From CBDCWQ01 sp965223435 (GTDB taxonomy: Bacteria; Myxococcota; Kuafuiibacteriia; Kuafuiibacteriales; Kuafuiibacteriaceae), in NCBI GenBank assembly GCA_965223435.1, contig CBDCWQ010000006.1:62001-126000 (forward strand): a stretch of 64,000 nt of DNA, read 5' to 3'. The translations under genes and the position numbers were made by a program. Below, one piece after another: positions 18,581-28,000 of this stretch. Under the pieces are notes generated by a model. That model saw only the letters and a program-made list of their open reading frames with translations, ran no database searches and was not told the DNA's origin. Positions within the stretch are counted from its first letter, which is position 1, and every line of letters starts with the position of its first letter.

Positions 18581-18666
18581 GGAGAGAGAGGGATTCGAAC
18601 CCTCGGTACCCTCTCGGGCACACACGATTTCCAGTCGTGCACCTTCAGCCACTCGGTCACCTCTCC
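18581..18666 (-). tRNA. tRNA-Ser (anticodon GGA)
   Basis: An 86-nt class II tRNA on the minus strand. The acceptor stem is 5' GGAGAGG with 3' TCTCTCC (one G-U pair). The D-arm has GACCGAGTGG, the anticodon loop reads CTGGAAA with anticodon GGA, there is a long variable arm, and the T-arm is GGTTCGAATCC. The CCA end is not encoded. The long variable arm and GGA anticodon identify serine. Confidence 0.95.
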
Positions 18667-18770
18667 AAAGACCCTTCCGGGTCCGAGCCAGGGCATCTAT
18701 CGTCCCCCGAAGTTGTTGGCAAGCGTATCGATGCTTGCCCCGGTCCGCGAATCCTGGCTAGGGTCCTCTC

Positions 18771-18873
18771 CGGTCGCCGGGTCCTACGCAACGGGCGGCT
18801 CTGAACCCCGCCAGGTCCGGAAGGAAGCAACGGTAGGAGCTTAGCACGTGTGTTGTAGGGTGCCTGGCGATCG
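18771..18873 (+). ncRNA. ffs: Signal recognition particle RNA, small bacterial type
   Basis: The conserved SRP domain IV core CCAGGTCCGGAAGGAAGCA is present at about 18811-18829. The outer arms pair: GGTCGCCGGGTCCTACGCAAC on the 5' side is complementary, with few mismatches, to the 3' segment GTTGTAGGGTGCCTGGCGATC. Its position immediately upstream of dnaX matches many bacteria. Exact ends are estimated from the pairing and may be off by several bases. Confidence 0.9.
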
Positions 18874-18938
18874 CTTGTTCTGAGTCGAACGAGCTTGGCA
18901 GGGGCTGTTGAGTCGGCTCTCGGAGGGCGTGGAACCAG

Positions 18939-20864
18939 ATGAGCTACGTGGTCCTGGCCCGAAAATGGCGGCCTCAGCAGTTTGCCGACGTTCTGGGGCA
19001 AGAGCACATCACCCGCACCCTGAAAAACAGCATCGACGCGGGCCGCGTTGCCCATGCCTTTTTGTTCTCGGGCCCCCGTGGCGTCGGAAAAACCTCTCTG
19101 GCCCGTATTTTTGCCAGGGCGCTGTGCTGCACGTCCCAACAGGGGCCCACCTCCGATCCCTGCGGTGCTTGCGAACAGTGCCGGCAGATCACGGAGGGCC
19201 GGTCGACGGACGTCTTCGAAATCGACGCCGCCTCCCATACGGGTGTGGATCATGTTCGAGAAATCATCAGTAATGTTCGCTATTTACCTTCGTCTGCGCG
19301 GTTTAAGATCTACGTCGTCGATGAGGTCCACATGCTGTCTACAGGAGCTTTCAACGCCCTTCTGAAGACCCTCGAAGAGCCTCCGGAGCACGTGAAATTT
19401 ATCCTCGCGACCACCGATGTACACAAGGTCCCGGTGACGATCCTGTCTCGGTGTCAGCGATACGACTTTCGCAGAATCGCGGCCAAACGGCTCTCCTCTC
19501 GGTTGTCGGAAATCCTCACCGAAGAGGGCGTCGAGCATGAGGTTTCCGCGCTGTCGCTGGTGGCCCGGGAGGCCGAGGGATCGATGCGCGATGCGCAGTC
19601 GTTGCTCGAGCAGGTTTTGGCGTTTGCCGACGGACGGGGGCTTGATGCGGCGCTCCTTCGCGAAGCCCTTGGGGTGGTTGATGCGAGACTGGTTCAGGAG
19701 ACCGTCCAAAGCCTCAACACCCGTGATCCCGCGGGGGCGATCCGGAGCGTCGCTGAGGCCTACGAGCGTGGCCTCGATCTGAAGCGGTTCGGCGATGCCT
19801 TGGTGGCAGAGCTTCGGGATCTTCTGGTGGCGAAGGTGGTCCCGAACCCTGAGGCCATCTTGGATCGACCCGACGATGAGGTCGCGGGTTTGGTGGCTGC
19901 GGCCAAGGCGCTTGATCCGGTCGACCTCGAGCGAAGCTTCGACGGGCTTTGCCGTACGATCGAAGAGGTTGGGCGTTCATCTTACCCTCGGTTCACCCTC
20001 GAGCTTGGACTGGCGAGCCTGGCGGCAGAGCCGGTGCGTGTGCCCCTTGAAACCCTTCTTTCGCAGCTGACCCGCCTCGAGAACGCGGTATTGGGCCAAG
20101 GCGTCGCCAAACACCGGGGAGATACCTCATCAATAGAGGGTTTGCCGCGAGGCTCGGCATCCAGCGGTGGCGGTGGGCCGAACGCCGGTGCGGCCTTTCA
20201 GGGTGCGTCGTCGATGTCCGAGCAGCGCGGAGGGGGTACGGATCCGAAGGCCGGTGCGGCCTCCGTCCAGGGTATGCCGTCGACGCCCGAGCCTGGAGGA
20301 GGCGCTCGGCCCTCTGGTGGGCGCGAAGTCCCGACACCGGGTTCGTCTTCTTCGGAGTCGGCAGGCGTCCCGCCTTCGCGCGACCCAGCGGGCGGAGATG
20401 AAGCTTTGGCATCTCCCGCCGAGCCCCCGGCGGCGCCTCAAGGGGCTGTCCCTGAACGTTTTCGTGATTTTGCCCAGGCTGTTGGGAAAAAGAGGCCGGC
20501 CTTGGGGGCGATGCTGGCCCAGGTTCGGCCTTTGCATTTTGGTCCCGGCCGGGTGGAACTCGGGTGCGATACGGCCTTCGACGAAAAGAAGCTCTCGGAT
20601 CCTGAAACCAAACAGTACCTCGAGGCGAGCTTGAAGGCGTTTTTCGGGGAGGCGGCCTTTGTCGCCGTGAAACGTCATGTCGCGCCAAAAACACCGCATT
20701 CTGAGGTGCCGAGTACGATGACCGAAGAGCTGCAAGCGAAAACCAAGAAACGCCACGATGCCAAGCGGCAACTCGCACGGAAGCGTCCGGCGGTGAAGGC
20801 CGTAGAAGAGAAATTTGGAGCTCAGGTCACACGAGTACGTGTCCTCGATGAGGAGAGGGAATAG
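18939..20864 (+). CDS. dnaX: DNA polymerase III subunits gamma/tau
   Basis: A clamp-loader ATPase of 641 aa. Walker A GPRGVGKT is at 45-52. A zinc-binding module has C64, C75, C78 and C81. Walker B/DEVH is at 128-131 (VVDEVHML), and sensor 1 LATTD and the arginine-finger SRC segment follow. Residues about 390-500 are a low-complexity Gly/Ser/Pro linker, partly made of an imperfect tandem repeat of about 66 bp (around 20180-20310), leading into a C-terminal domain of about 110 residues. GGAGGG precedes the ATG by about 11 bases. The stop overlaps the ybaB start by one base. It forms an operon with ybaB and recR. Confidence 0.95.
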   Translation: MSYVVLARKWRPQQFADVLGQEHITRTLKNSIDAGRVAHAFLFSGPRGVGKTSLARIFARALCCTSQQGPTSDPCGACEQCRQITEGRSTDVFEIDAASHTGVDHVREIISNVRYLPSSARFKIYVVDEVHMLSTGAFNALLKTLEEPPEHVKFILATTDVHKVPVTILSRCQRYDFRRIAAKRLSSRLSEILTEEGVEHEVSALSLVAREAEGSMRDAQSLLEQVLAFADGRGLDAALLREALGVVDARLVQETVQSLNTRDPAGAIRSVAEAYERGLDLKRFGDALVAELRDLLVAKVVPNPEAILDRPDDEVAGLVAAAKALDPVDLERSFDGLCRTIEEVGRSSYPRFTLELGLASLAAEPVRVPLETLLSQLTRLENAVLGQGVAKHRGDTSSIEGLPRGSASSGGGGPNAGAAFQGASSMSEQRGGGTDPKAGAASVQGMPSTPEPGGGARPSGGREVPTPGSSSSESAGVPPSRDPAGGDEALASPAEPPAAPQGAVPERFRDFAQAVGKKRPALGAMLAQVRPLHFGPGRVELGCDTAFDEKKLSDPETKQYLEASLKAFFGEAAFVAVKRHVAPKTPHSEVPSTMTEELQAKTKKRHDAKRQLARKRPAVKAVEEKFGAQVTRVRVLDEERE

Positions 20865-21175
20865 TGAATATTCAGGAAATGATGCGCCAGGCGCAGCGTA
20901 TGCAGAAGAAAATGCAAGAAGTGCAAGAAGAGGCTGCCCAGCAGGTGGTGGAGGGGAGCGCTGGGGGCGGTATGGTTGTGGTCGAGGCCAACGGCAAGGG
21001 TGAGCTTCAGTCGGTGCGGATTGACAAAGAGGTTGTTGATCCCGAAGAGATCGAAATGCTCCAAGACCTCGTTCTTGCGGCGGCCAATCAAGCCGTCTCG
21101 CGTGGGCAAGAAATCATGAAAGAAGCCGTGGGCAAGCTGACCGGTGGTATGGGGCTGCCGCCAGGACTCTTTTAG
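20864..21175 (+). CDS. ybaB: Nucleoid-associated YbaB/EbfC family protein
   Basis: A small DNA-binding protein of 103 aa. It has the family pattern of a charged coiled-coil N-terminus (MMRQAQRMQKKMQEVQEE), a central GMVVVEANGKGEL strand region and a C-terminal helix rich in Met/Gly. Start GTG 20864 overlaps the dnaX stop and has a strong GGAGAGGG upstream within dnaX. Its position between dnaX and recR is the standard arrangement. Confidence 0.95.
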   Translation: MNIQEMMRQAQRMQKKMQEVQEEAAQQVVEGSAGGGMVVVEANGKGELQSVRIDKEVVDPEEIEMLQDLVLAAANQAVSRGQEIMKEAVGKLTGGMGLPPGLF

Positions 21176-21787
21176 ATGGACGCTGTACGTGTGGATCCGA
21201 TGGCCCGGCTGATTCAGGCCTTAGGGCGTTTACCAGGTATTGGGGAAAAGTCCGCCACGAGGTTGGCGTTTCATGTTTTCCGCCAAGGCGCCGGATTTGC
21301 CGAAGACCTGGCTGAGGCTCTGGTCGAGGCGACCAAAAGGGTGCGACTCTGTGGGCAGTGCATGAACCTGACGAGTGAGGAACAGTGCGTGGTCTGCGCC
21401 GATCGGCGCCGGGATTCGCGGGTCATCTGTGTTGTGGAAGATGTTCAAGATCTGCGAGCCATAGAACGCAGCCAAGAGTTTCGTGGGCTTTACCATGTCC
21501 TGCATGGCACGTTGGCACCCCTAGAAGGCATCGGACCCGAGGATCTCAAACTTCAGGAGCTCATGGTACGTCTTCAGCAAGAGAATAGTTGTGTTCAGGA
21601 AGTGATTGTGGCGACCAACCCCAGCGTTGAGGGGGAGGCTACAGCGCTCTACTTGCAGAGAATGTTGCGCCCAATGGGTTTTAGGATCAGCCGAATCGCA
21701 TCGGGCATGCCTATCGGGGGTGATTTTGAATATGCGGATCCGGCGACAATTTCGCGTGCGATTGCGGGCCGCAAGGAAATGTGCTGA
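21176..21787 (+). CDS. recR: Recombination mediator protein RecR
   Basis: A 203-aa protein that works with RecO/RecF to load RecA at gapped DNA. A helix-hairpin-helix region (LGRLPGIGEKSATRLAFH) is at about 16-33. The Cys4 zinc finger is at C59, C62, C71 and C74. A Toprim domain runs from about 83 (VICVVEDVQDL) through VIVATNPSVEGEATALYL, ending with the SGMPIGGDFEYAD segment typical of RecR. The ATG directly follows the ybaB stop with no gap. Confidence 0.96.
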   Translation: MDAVRVDPMARLIQALGRLPGIGEKSATRLAFHVFRQGAGFAEDLAEALVEATKRVRLCGQCMNLTSEEQCVVCADRRRDSRVICVVEDVQDLRAIERSQEFRGLYHVLHGTLAPLEGIGPEDLKLQELMVRLQQENSCVQEVIVATNPSVEGEATALYLQRMLRPMGFRISRIASGMPIGGDFEYADPATISRAIAGRKEMC

Positions 21788-21930
21788 CCGTTCTCGAATC
21801 AACAACTGACGCGTAGTATGTCGAAGTGATCCGAGGGATCGTTCAACCACAAAGTGGGGTCTAGGTGCCCTTTTGGTGCTTTAGGCCCTCCAAGTCGTTT
21901 CTCTATAATGAGACAGTGCGGAAACTGTCG

Positions 21931-23463
21931 ATGTCAAAAGCCGTGATCTTGGTTTGTGGCATCGCCGGATTTGGTGCATGCACCATCGGTGGTGGCGAGC
22001 TCGACGGACGGGATCCGGTTTTTTCGAATGCCGCGTCTACCAACGATGTCGGCGACGCAAGCACGGGCGCAAACAGTACAGGAGGCACTTCGCCAGGCAC
22101 GGGGCACAACGGAGCGAATCCGACAACTCCAACCAACACAACGAACACAAACAACAACACCGGTGGCGCCAAAACCAAAGAGTGTTCCGGGCTCTTTCAG
22201 GTCGAAGAAATAGGCGGAGCCTTTCCCGACAACAGAGAGCTCGGAGCCGACTATATCTACAACACCGATCTGTTTCATTCCTTTCGGCTAGAAGTCAAAC
22301 AGTCCGACTGGGATTGGCTGAATGAACATGCGGTTGAAGAAACGTACGTGCCAGCGAACTTCGTGTTCGAGGGGCGCCGTTATCTGAATGTTGGTGTACG
22401 CTACAAAGGTGGTTACACGACGCTTCCGGCGTGTTTTGATGAACAAGGTCAACGAACCTGCTCTAAGCTAAGCCTTAAGCTGAACTTCAAAAAATATGAC
22501 GACTGTGGCCGTTTCTTCGGTCTGAGAAAACTGATACTGAATTCGTCGATTCAGGACAAATCTTTGATGCGCGAACGGATTTCTTACGGCCTCATGCGCA
22601 AGGTCGGTGTCCCCGCGGGGCAAGTGAATCACGCGCAGGTTTTTGTGAACGACCAGCCGCTCGGGGTGTTCACCAACGTAGAGGCTGTGGACAAAGAATA
22701 CCTCGAAGAACGGTTTCAGGACGAGGACGGAAATCTGTACAAAGAGGTGTGGCCAATCCACACGGAGGCGGCGCCCTATCAAAGCGCGCTCCGAACGAAC
22801 GAAAAAGACGGCAACGTCAGCCGAATGATAGCGTTTGCTCAGGTCCTCGAGCGCACGACGCTTGCGACTTTTAACCAGGATGTCGCGTCCTTTGTGGATC
22901 CGGTTGCCATGACAAAAATTCTGGCGGTCTCAAGTGTGATCGGCCACCTTGATGGCCCGCCTAGGTTCTACTGCTGGTCAGAGAAATGTGAGAACCATAA
23001 CTACTATTGGTACGACGAGCCCGGAGGTTTGGTGACTCTCTTGGCATGGGACTTGGACAGTACCCTTTGGGGGGTTGAGGCAAACGTGGGCCTTGACTGG
23101 TGGTCGCGCACGGCGGAAGCGTGCGTGCCGACGCCGTCCTGTGAGGCGGAGCAGCGGGATGAGAGTACCTGTAGCGAAGGTGCCAACGCCATCTTGGTAT
23201 TGCCGCCGCAGTGCGACAAATTGAACACCTTTTCCATCCTGAACCACTCCGATGTTTACCTCGAGACTTTGCAGTCTTTATTGACTTATCTGCAAGAGGC
23301 GCTTCAAGATCTTTTTGTGTACCAAAATCAGATACGCGAAGCAGTTCGCAACGATGCCCATGGCCCAGGAATAGAAGATTTTCAAAGTTACAATGATTGG
23401 CTGGAGCACGTTCTGACAGAGCAGCGCCGGACGGTCGATCAGAAGCTTTCAAGAAGTCTGTAG
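21931..23463 (+). CDS. CotH-kinase-family lipoprotein
   Basis: A 510-aa secreted lipoprotein from the ATG at 21931, chosen because it gives a signal peptide ending in lipobox GFGAC. It is followed by a Thr/Asn/Gly-rich linker (about 20-85). From about 105 the CotH pattern appears: FRLEVKQSDWDWL, VGVRYKGGYT, LKLNFKKYD, FFGLRKLILNSSIQDKSLMRERISYGLMRK, then LYKEVWP and LLAWDLDSTLWG. CotH proteins are atypical kinases that phosphorylate secreted or spore-coat proteins in other bacteria; here the target is unknown. Several Cys pairs in the C-terminal third suggest disulfides outside the cytoplasm. It stands alone, between recR and the kinase/pel region. Confidence 0.8.
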   Translation: MSKAVILVCGIAGFGACTIGGGELDGRDPVFSNAASTNDVGDASTGANSTGGTSPGTGHNGANPTTPTNTTNTNNNTGGAKTKECSGLFQVEEIGGAFPDNRELGADYIYNTDLFHSFRLEVKQSDWDWLNEHAVEETYVPANFVFEGRRYLNVGVRYKGGYTTLPACFDEQGQRTCSKLSLKLNFKKYDDCGRFFGLRKLILNSSIQDKSLMRERISYGLMRKVGVPAGQVNHAQVFVNDQPLGVFTNVEAVDKEYLEERFQDEDGNLYKEVWPIHTEAAPYQSALRTNEKDGNVSRMIAFAQVLERTTLATFNQDVASFVDPVAMTKILAVSSVIGHLDGPPRFYCWSEKCENHNYYWYDEPGGLVTLLAWDLDSTLWGVEANVGLDWWSRTAEACVPTPSCEAEQRDESTCSEGANAILVLPPQCDKLNTFSILNHSDVYLETLQSLLTYLQEALQDLFVYQNQIREAVRNDAHGPGIEDFQSYNDWLEHVLTEQRRTVDQKLSRSL

Positions 23464-23465
23464 TT

Positions 23466-23540
23466 CGGATCCAGGCACGATGCGGCATTGGACCCTGCGG
23501 CGCCGACTTTGCCTCACACCCGGCTTCGAACTTGTGTGGC
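23466..23540 (+). repeat. Dispersed repeat with MPHRAWIRT-coding core, copy D
   Basis: A stretch of about 75 bp just after the CotH gene. It shares 23 identical bases (23466-23488, containing GGATCCAGGCACGATGCGGC) and further matches (TTTGCCT, GGCTTCGAAC, TGTG) with 58779-58870. On the minus strand it begins with a potential start codon followed by PHRAWIRT, but here the frame runs into the end of the CotH gene and makes no credible protein. Confidence 0.6.
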
Positions 23541-23544
23541 CTGT

Positions 23545-24933
23545 CTAGCTCGGGTCCCCTTCTTCCCTTGTGGAGACCAACTCCATGGAGTGCAGTAGGC
23601 GCCTTAGCCACGCTGCGGACTCTTGATGATTCAGAAGATCAAGTTCATTGCGATCGAACCAGGTACCGAGGCAGCGTTCACAAACCTCTATGGATGCGGG
23701 CTGCCCCGGGACTTCGAACACCAGGAGGCCAATGCGACACACGGGGCAAGAGCCCACCCAATGGTCGAGTGGAGCGCGCTCCGCTGGGGGTTCGAAGCGA
23801 TCGTTTTCGGGGGTATTCTCCGCGGCGCCGAGCAAGCGCACCAGTTCGCCGATATCGAGCCAGGTCCCTCCGCAGGAGGTGCATTGGTCCATAATCATTC
23901 CGTCCACAAAAATGGCTCGGAATGGGCCGCCACATTTTCCGCACCGCTCGACCACGCTGAGATCGACGGCCTCTGAGCGCGTGTGGGAGCCGTTGAGGTC
24001 GACATGGGCTTCTGGTTCTTGCTCCGGCTGGAGCACGTGGCGAAGCCGCTCCAGAGGCAAAACCGCACCGCTATGTTGAAGGTAGGACACGAGTGATTGC
24101 CTCATCTGTGTTGCGCTCAGAAAACGTTTGTTCGGCTCCGGCTCGAGGGCCTTGAAGATGATGGCGTCGAGCTCAGGGTCTTCTCTGTGAAGCCTTCCTG
24201 TAGGACTCGGAGGGCGGCCGGCCATGATTTGGTCGAGAACTTCTTGGGCGCTGCCCCGACCGAATGGGAGGCATCCCGACAAAACCTCGTACATCACGAC
24301 TCCGAGGGCAAAGAGATCGGCACGCACATCGATAAAATGCCCGCGGAGTTGCTCTGGTGGCATGTACCGGACTTTCCCAAAGATAACTTTGCCCTCCAGC
24401 GATGGGACCCGTGTGCTTTGCGGAATCCACTTGGCCAAGCCAAAATCCAAAACTTTGACTGCCCCGGTCCTCGCGATAAGAATATTCTCGGGAGACATGT
24501 CTCTGTGAACGATGGGCGCCCCGTGTAGAGGGCCCCCGCGGTGGGCCTCTTCTAGGGCGGCCAAAACTTCGGTGAATACGGCGCACAACTCGGGAACTTG
24601 GAGCGGACGCCCAGCCAAGTTTGATCTCCTCACCAAACGTTTGAGATCAACACCATCGATATACTCCATCACCATCCACAGGTCGCTGCCCTCGTGGCCG
24701 ACATCGAAGATGTGCACGATATTGGGGTGATTTAAAAAAGATCCAAGACGGGCCTCGTTCAAGAACAGCTGAACATAGGCGGTGTCGGAGGAAAAACACG
24801 GTCGAATCCGTTTCAGGGCAACCCTTTTTGCGAAACCAGCTAGGCCCGTGTGTTCGGCGAGGTAGATCTCACCCATGCCGCCCGCTGCGAGCGCTCTCAG
24901 AAGTTCGTATCGGCCAAGTCGCATGCAAGCCAT
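23545..24933 (-). CDS. Ser/Thr kinase with two C-terminal TFIIB-type zinc ribbons
   Basis: A cytoplasmic Hanks-type kinase of 462 aa. Gly-rich loop AAGGMGEIYLAE begins at 16, catalytic Lys is at 41, HRDMSPENILI follows near 145 and VLDFGLAKW near 164; the domain ends near 285. No transmembrane segment is seen. The C-terminus carries two copies of a zf-TFIIB-like zinc ribbon: C331/C334/C351/C354 with GGTWLDIGEL, and C396/C399/C418/C421 with LGTWFDRNEL. This fusion suggests a nucleic-acid or protein-binding output, but the target is unknown. It lies 107 bases downstream of pelB on the same strand, so it may be transcribed with it. ATG at 24933 has a GGGGGAAGAAAG region upstream. Confidence 0.88.
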   Translation of the reverse strand: MACMRLGRYELLRALAAGGMGEIYLAEHTGLAGFAKRVALKRIRPCFSSDTAYVQLFLNEARLGSFLNHPNIVHIFDVGHEGSDLWMVMEYIDGVDLKRLVRRSNLAGRPLQVPELCAVFTEVLAALEEAHRGGPLHGAPIVHRDMSPENILIARTGAVKVLDFGLAKWIPQSTRVPSLEGKVIFGKVRYMPPEQLRGHFIDVRADLFALGVVMYEVLSGCLPFGRGSAQEVLDQIMAGRPPSPTGRLHREDPELDAIIFKALEPEPNKRFLSATQMRQSLVSYLQHSGAVLPLERLRHVLQPEQEPEAHVDLNGSHTRSEAVDLSVVERCGKCGGPFRAIFVDGMIMDQCTSCGGTWLDIGELVRLLGAAENTPENDRFEPPAERAPLDHWVGSCPVCRIGLLVFEVPGQPASIEVCERCLGTWFDRNELDLLNHQESAAWLRRLLHSMELVSTREEGDPS

Positions 24934-25040
24934 TCCGATCTTTCTTCCCCCGACCGCATGTTGGCATCAAGTCGGATGCTTGACCATGGTGACGTTTTTG
25001 GCCGGAGGGACGACCGAGGCGGGATGCGACGGTGTAGGGT

Positions 25041-28000
25041 TCAGGGCCACAGGCGGAGCACATAGCGGGCTTCGATGCCACGACGCACTTGCGTCGGCAA
25101 AGATCCGAGTGCGTTGGCCCAGTAGGCGTTTACGCTGAGTTCGTCGGATCCAAAAACACGAATGCCTATGCTGGCTTCGGCACTGTAGCTGGGCACTTTT
25201 CGTGGCCAGATGAAACCACCCCACAGGTTGATGGAGTATCTCAAGGGCCGGTCCAACAAGGGAACCTGACCGACCTCGCCCCGGGTCAACGTCGTGCCGA
25301 CCCCCACCGATGCCGACGCCCCCGGAAGGAGTGCCCCCGGGGTCAGCGAGCTCGGCAGGATCCGTGCGAGGTCGGAGGGCAAGGCCTCTGGGGTCTGTTG
25401 TCGCCCGGCGGACCCGGTCAGACGCACGGTCCAAGATGGGGTGTCGAACAGTATACGGACGCTGAGTTCCACATCGAGATTGAGCCCGCTGCCGAATCCA
25501 TTTCTCCGCCTGGAAGAATAGTTGGTCCAGCTTCCGGTCGTGCCTAAGCTGATGCGGGCCATGGGCCTATAGGCTAAGCCGAGCAGGACTCGATCCCGGG
25601 TTGCCAGTGAACGGATGGTGGCGCTTTCATTGGCCACTTCGCCCAAAAACAAAGAACCCGACATGGTGAGTTCGGGAATGGGGTTGTATTCTTGATTCAA
25701 AAACCCGCGAAGAATAGATGCGCTTCGCGATCTCAGGTTGAGTCCAGCGCCGATTTTTGTCTGACCAAATTTCTGTCGCATGCTGAGTTGTACTTCTGCG
25801 TCAAACTCGTCGAGGCCATCAAGCAGCGAAAGCGACGGGATACTGGTTGCGTATTTGAAGTAGGCGGTCTTGAGCGAATAGCTCAAGTCTTTGCTCGATA
25901 GCGTGGTGGCGACGGTGGTATCACGCAGAAGAAGTCCCTCCATCTGATCGTAGCGAAGCGAAGCCCGAACCATGTTGGGCTGTTGTTGGATCAATCCGTT
26001 TGCTTGCTGAGTCAATGTGCTATTGTCAAGTTCGCTGTGCTGCGTCGAGATGCTCGTCAAGGCCAAGCTCAAGGCGCGGGCGTTTTTTCGAAGACGTGTC
26101 AGTATGCCGACTCGCGTTGCCGGGGGGAGCGAGTTTTGGAGGCCCGCGTAGATGTGCTCGACCTTCCTGAGGTCATTCTCTACCAGCGCCAGGGTCAGTT
26201 TTTCCGACTGCAATGAGCCTTTTTTACGGCCGGTCTCCAAGCGTGCCAAATTGCGCTTGGCTTGAAAAAGGCGCCTGTCCTCGATCTGGAGCGAGATATT
26301 CAGGGCTGCCACTTCGGGGTCGTCTGGCTCGTTTTGGACCAGCTGTCCTACCGCTTGTCTGGCCTCTCTGTTGCGACCGAGGCGTTGCGCCGAGAGGGCA
26401 TAGGCCAAAAGATCGCGCTTGTTCAAGTCTTGGTTTTTTGCGCGGTGTTTTTTACGGGCCAGCTGTGTGAAAACATGTTTTCTCAAGCGCCAGGCGGCCG
26501 TTTTGTTTTTTGCTCTTTCCAGAGCATCTCCATAGCCAAGTAACCAAGGAAAATCCCGCTTTCGTTCTGGAGCTTGGCGCGCGAACCAGCGCGTTGCTTC
26601 CTGGTGTCGACCGACTCGGGTGTATCCGGCTGCGTACGCGTCCCACAGAATCGGTGATCTCCATGCATCGCTTCTCCATAGAGCCAGATAGCGCTCGAGG
26701 TCCTCGCTATCATCCGAACTCAAGAGGAGCCAAAGAAGTGCGCTCCTCGCATGTTCGTAGTTTGGATTCAGCTGAAGGGCCCGTTCCAGGGAGGACCGAG
26801 CTTCTCGATTTCTGGACTGGCGCCCATGGACCGCAGCGATGGACATCCAATAGTCAATGCGGTGCTCAAAAAGCTCGGGGTGGGCCTTCGAGAGCTGGTG
26901 GAGTTCATCAGCCATTTTCCAGTCGGATTCATTGATCGCCAACGAAATGGCAGCCAAGAGCATGCTTGCATTTTTGCTATGTATGAAAGAACGCTTGGCT
27001 ACTTCCAAGGCTCGTCTGGTGTCGCCGTACTCTTGATGAAGCCAAAATAGACGAAAGCTCACGTCCTCATCGGGATCGCTCATCGAAAGGAGTGCATCGT
27101 AGGCCCTTCGCGCCTCGGTAAAATCTTCGAGCTGAAAGGAAAGGTCCCCGTATGTTCTCCAATGCTGGGAGCTTTGCTCCTCCCCGGGGGGGGCGCCTTC
27201 CTGTAGGATCGTTTTCGCTTCGTTCAGGCGATTCTTGTGCCAAAGAAGCTTGGCCAGGTGCAGTTTTTGTTCAGCCTTCAGCCCGTGGTGTTTTCGTAGT
27301 TCTTCCCATGTGTCAATAGAACGTGCCCTATGGGCCATTCGTTCTTGAAGACGCGCCTTAAGGACCCACAGTTCCTTTCCATTGGGCTGGAGCTTTTGCT
27401 GGTCTGTCAAAAAGGTCTCGGCACCTTCAGGATTACCTACCTGTTCGAACAGATGGGTGATCTCGAGGATGGAATCGTAGGGCAGCGACTCTTGCCCTTT
27501 TGCCTGGGCGAGGAGCGATTTGAGCAACGCGGGTTGGTTCCAAACCGCTCGGGCGATACGGGCCACCTCCTCCATAACTTCCTCCGATGGATACCTATCC
27601 AAGAGCCACAACCACTGCCCGAGAGCCTTGTTGGGTTGTCCGGCCCATTCGGCTACTTTGGCCAGCTTTTTTCGGAGTCTGACGCTTCTTGGTCTAAGTT
27701 TGACAAGACGTTCGGAATAGACGGTGGCTGCGTCTAGGTTGCCCGATGACAAAAGAACTTCTATGTGTCGTGCGATAATTCGAACGTCATTGGGAAGTAA
27801 GTTGCTGATCCGGGTTGAGAGCTCCTCAGCGAACATGGTGTGATTGGTGGCGCGGGCAATGCCGAGGGCTCGTTCCAGCATCCTCAAGCTCTTGGGTTTG
27901 GTCTTCAGTCCGCGTTGGGCCAGCTCCATGGCTTCTCTGAGGCGATTGGCGGAGCGCAGTGCGTCGATAGCCTGCAGCGTGTACTCGAAGGCTCGATAGT

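Noticed and set aside
20480..20495. GGGAAAAAGAGG in dnaX as a possible -1 slippery site for making gamma
   Set aside because: The A-run is shorter than known dnaX slippery sites, and I saw no clear downstream stem-loop or early stop that would give a gamma product.
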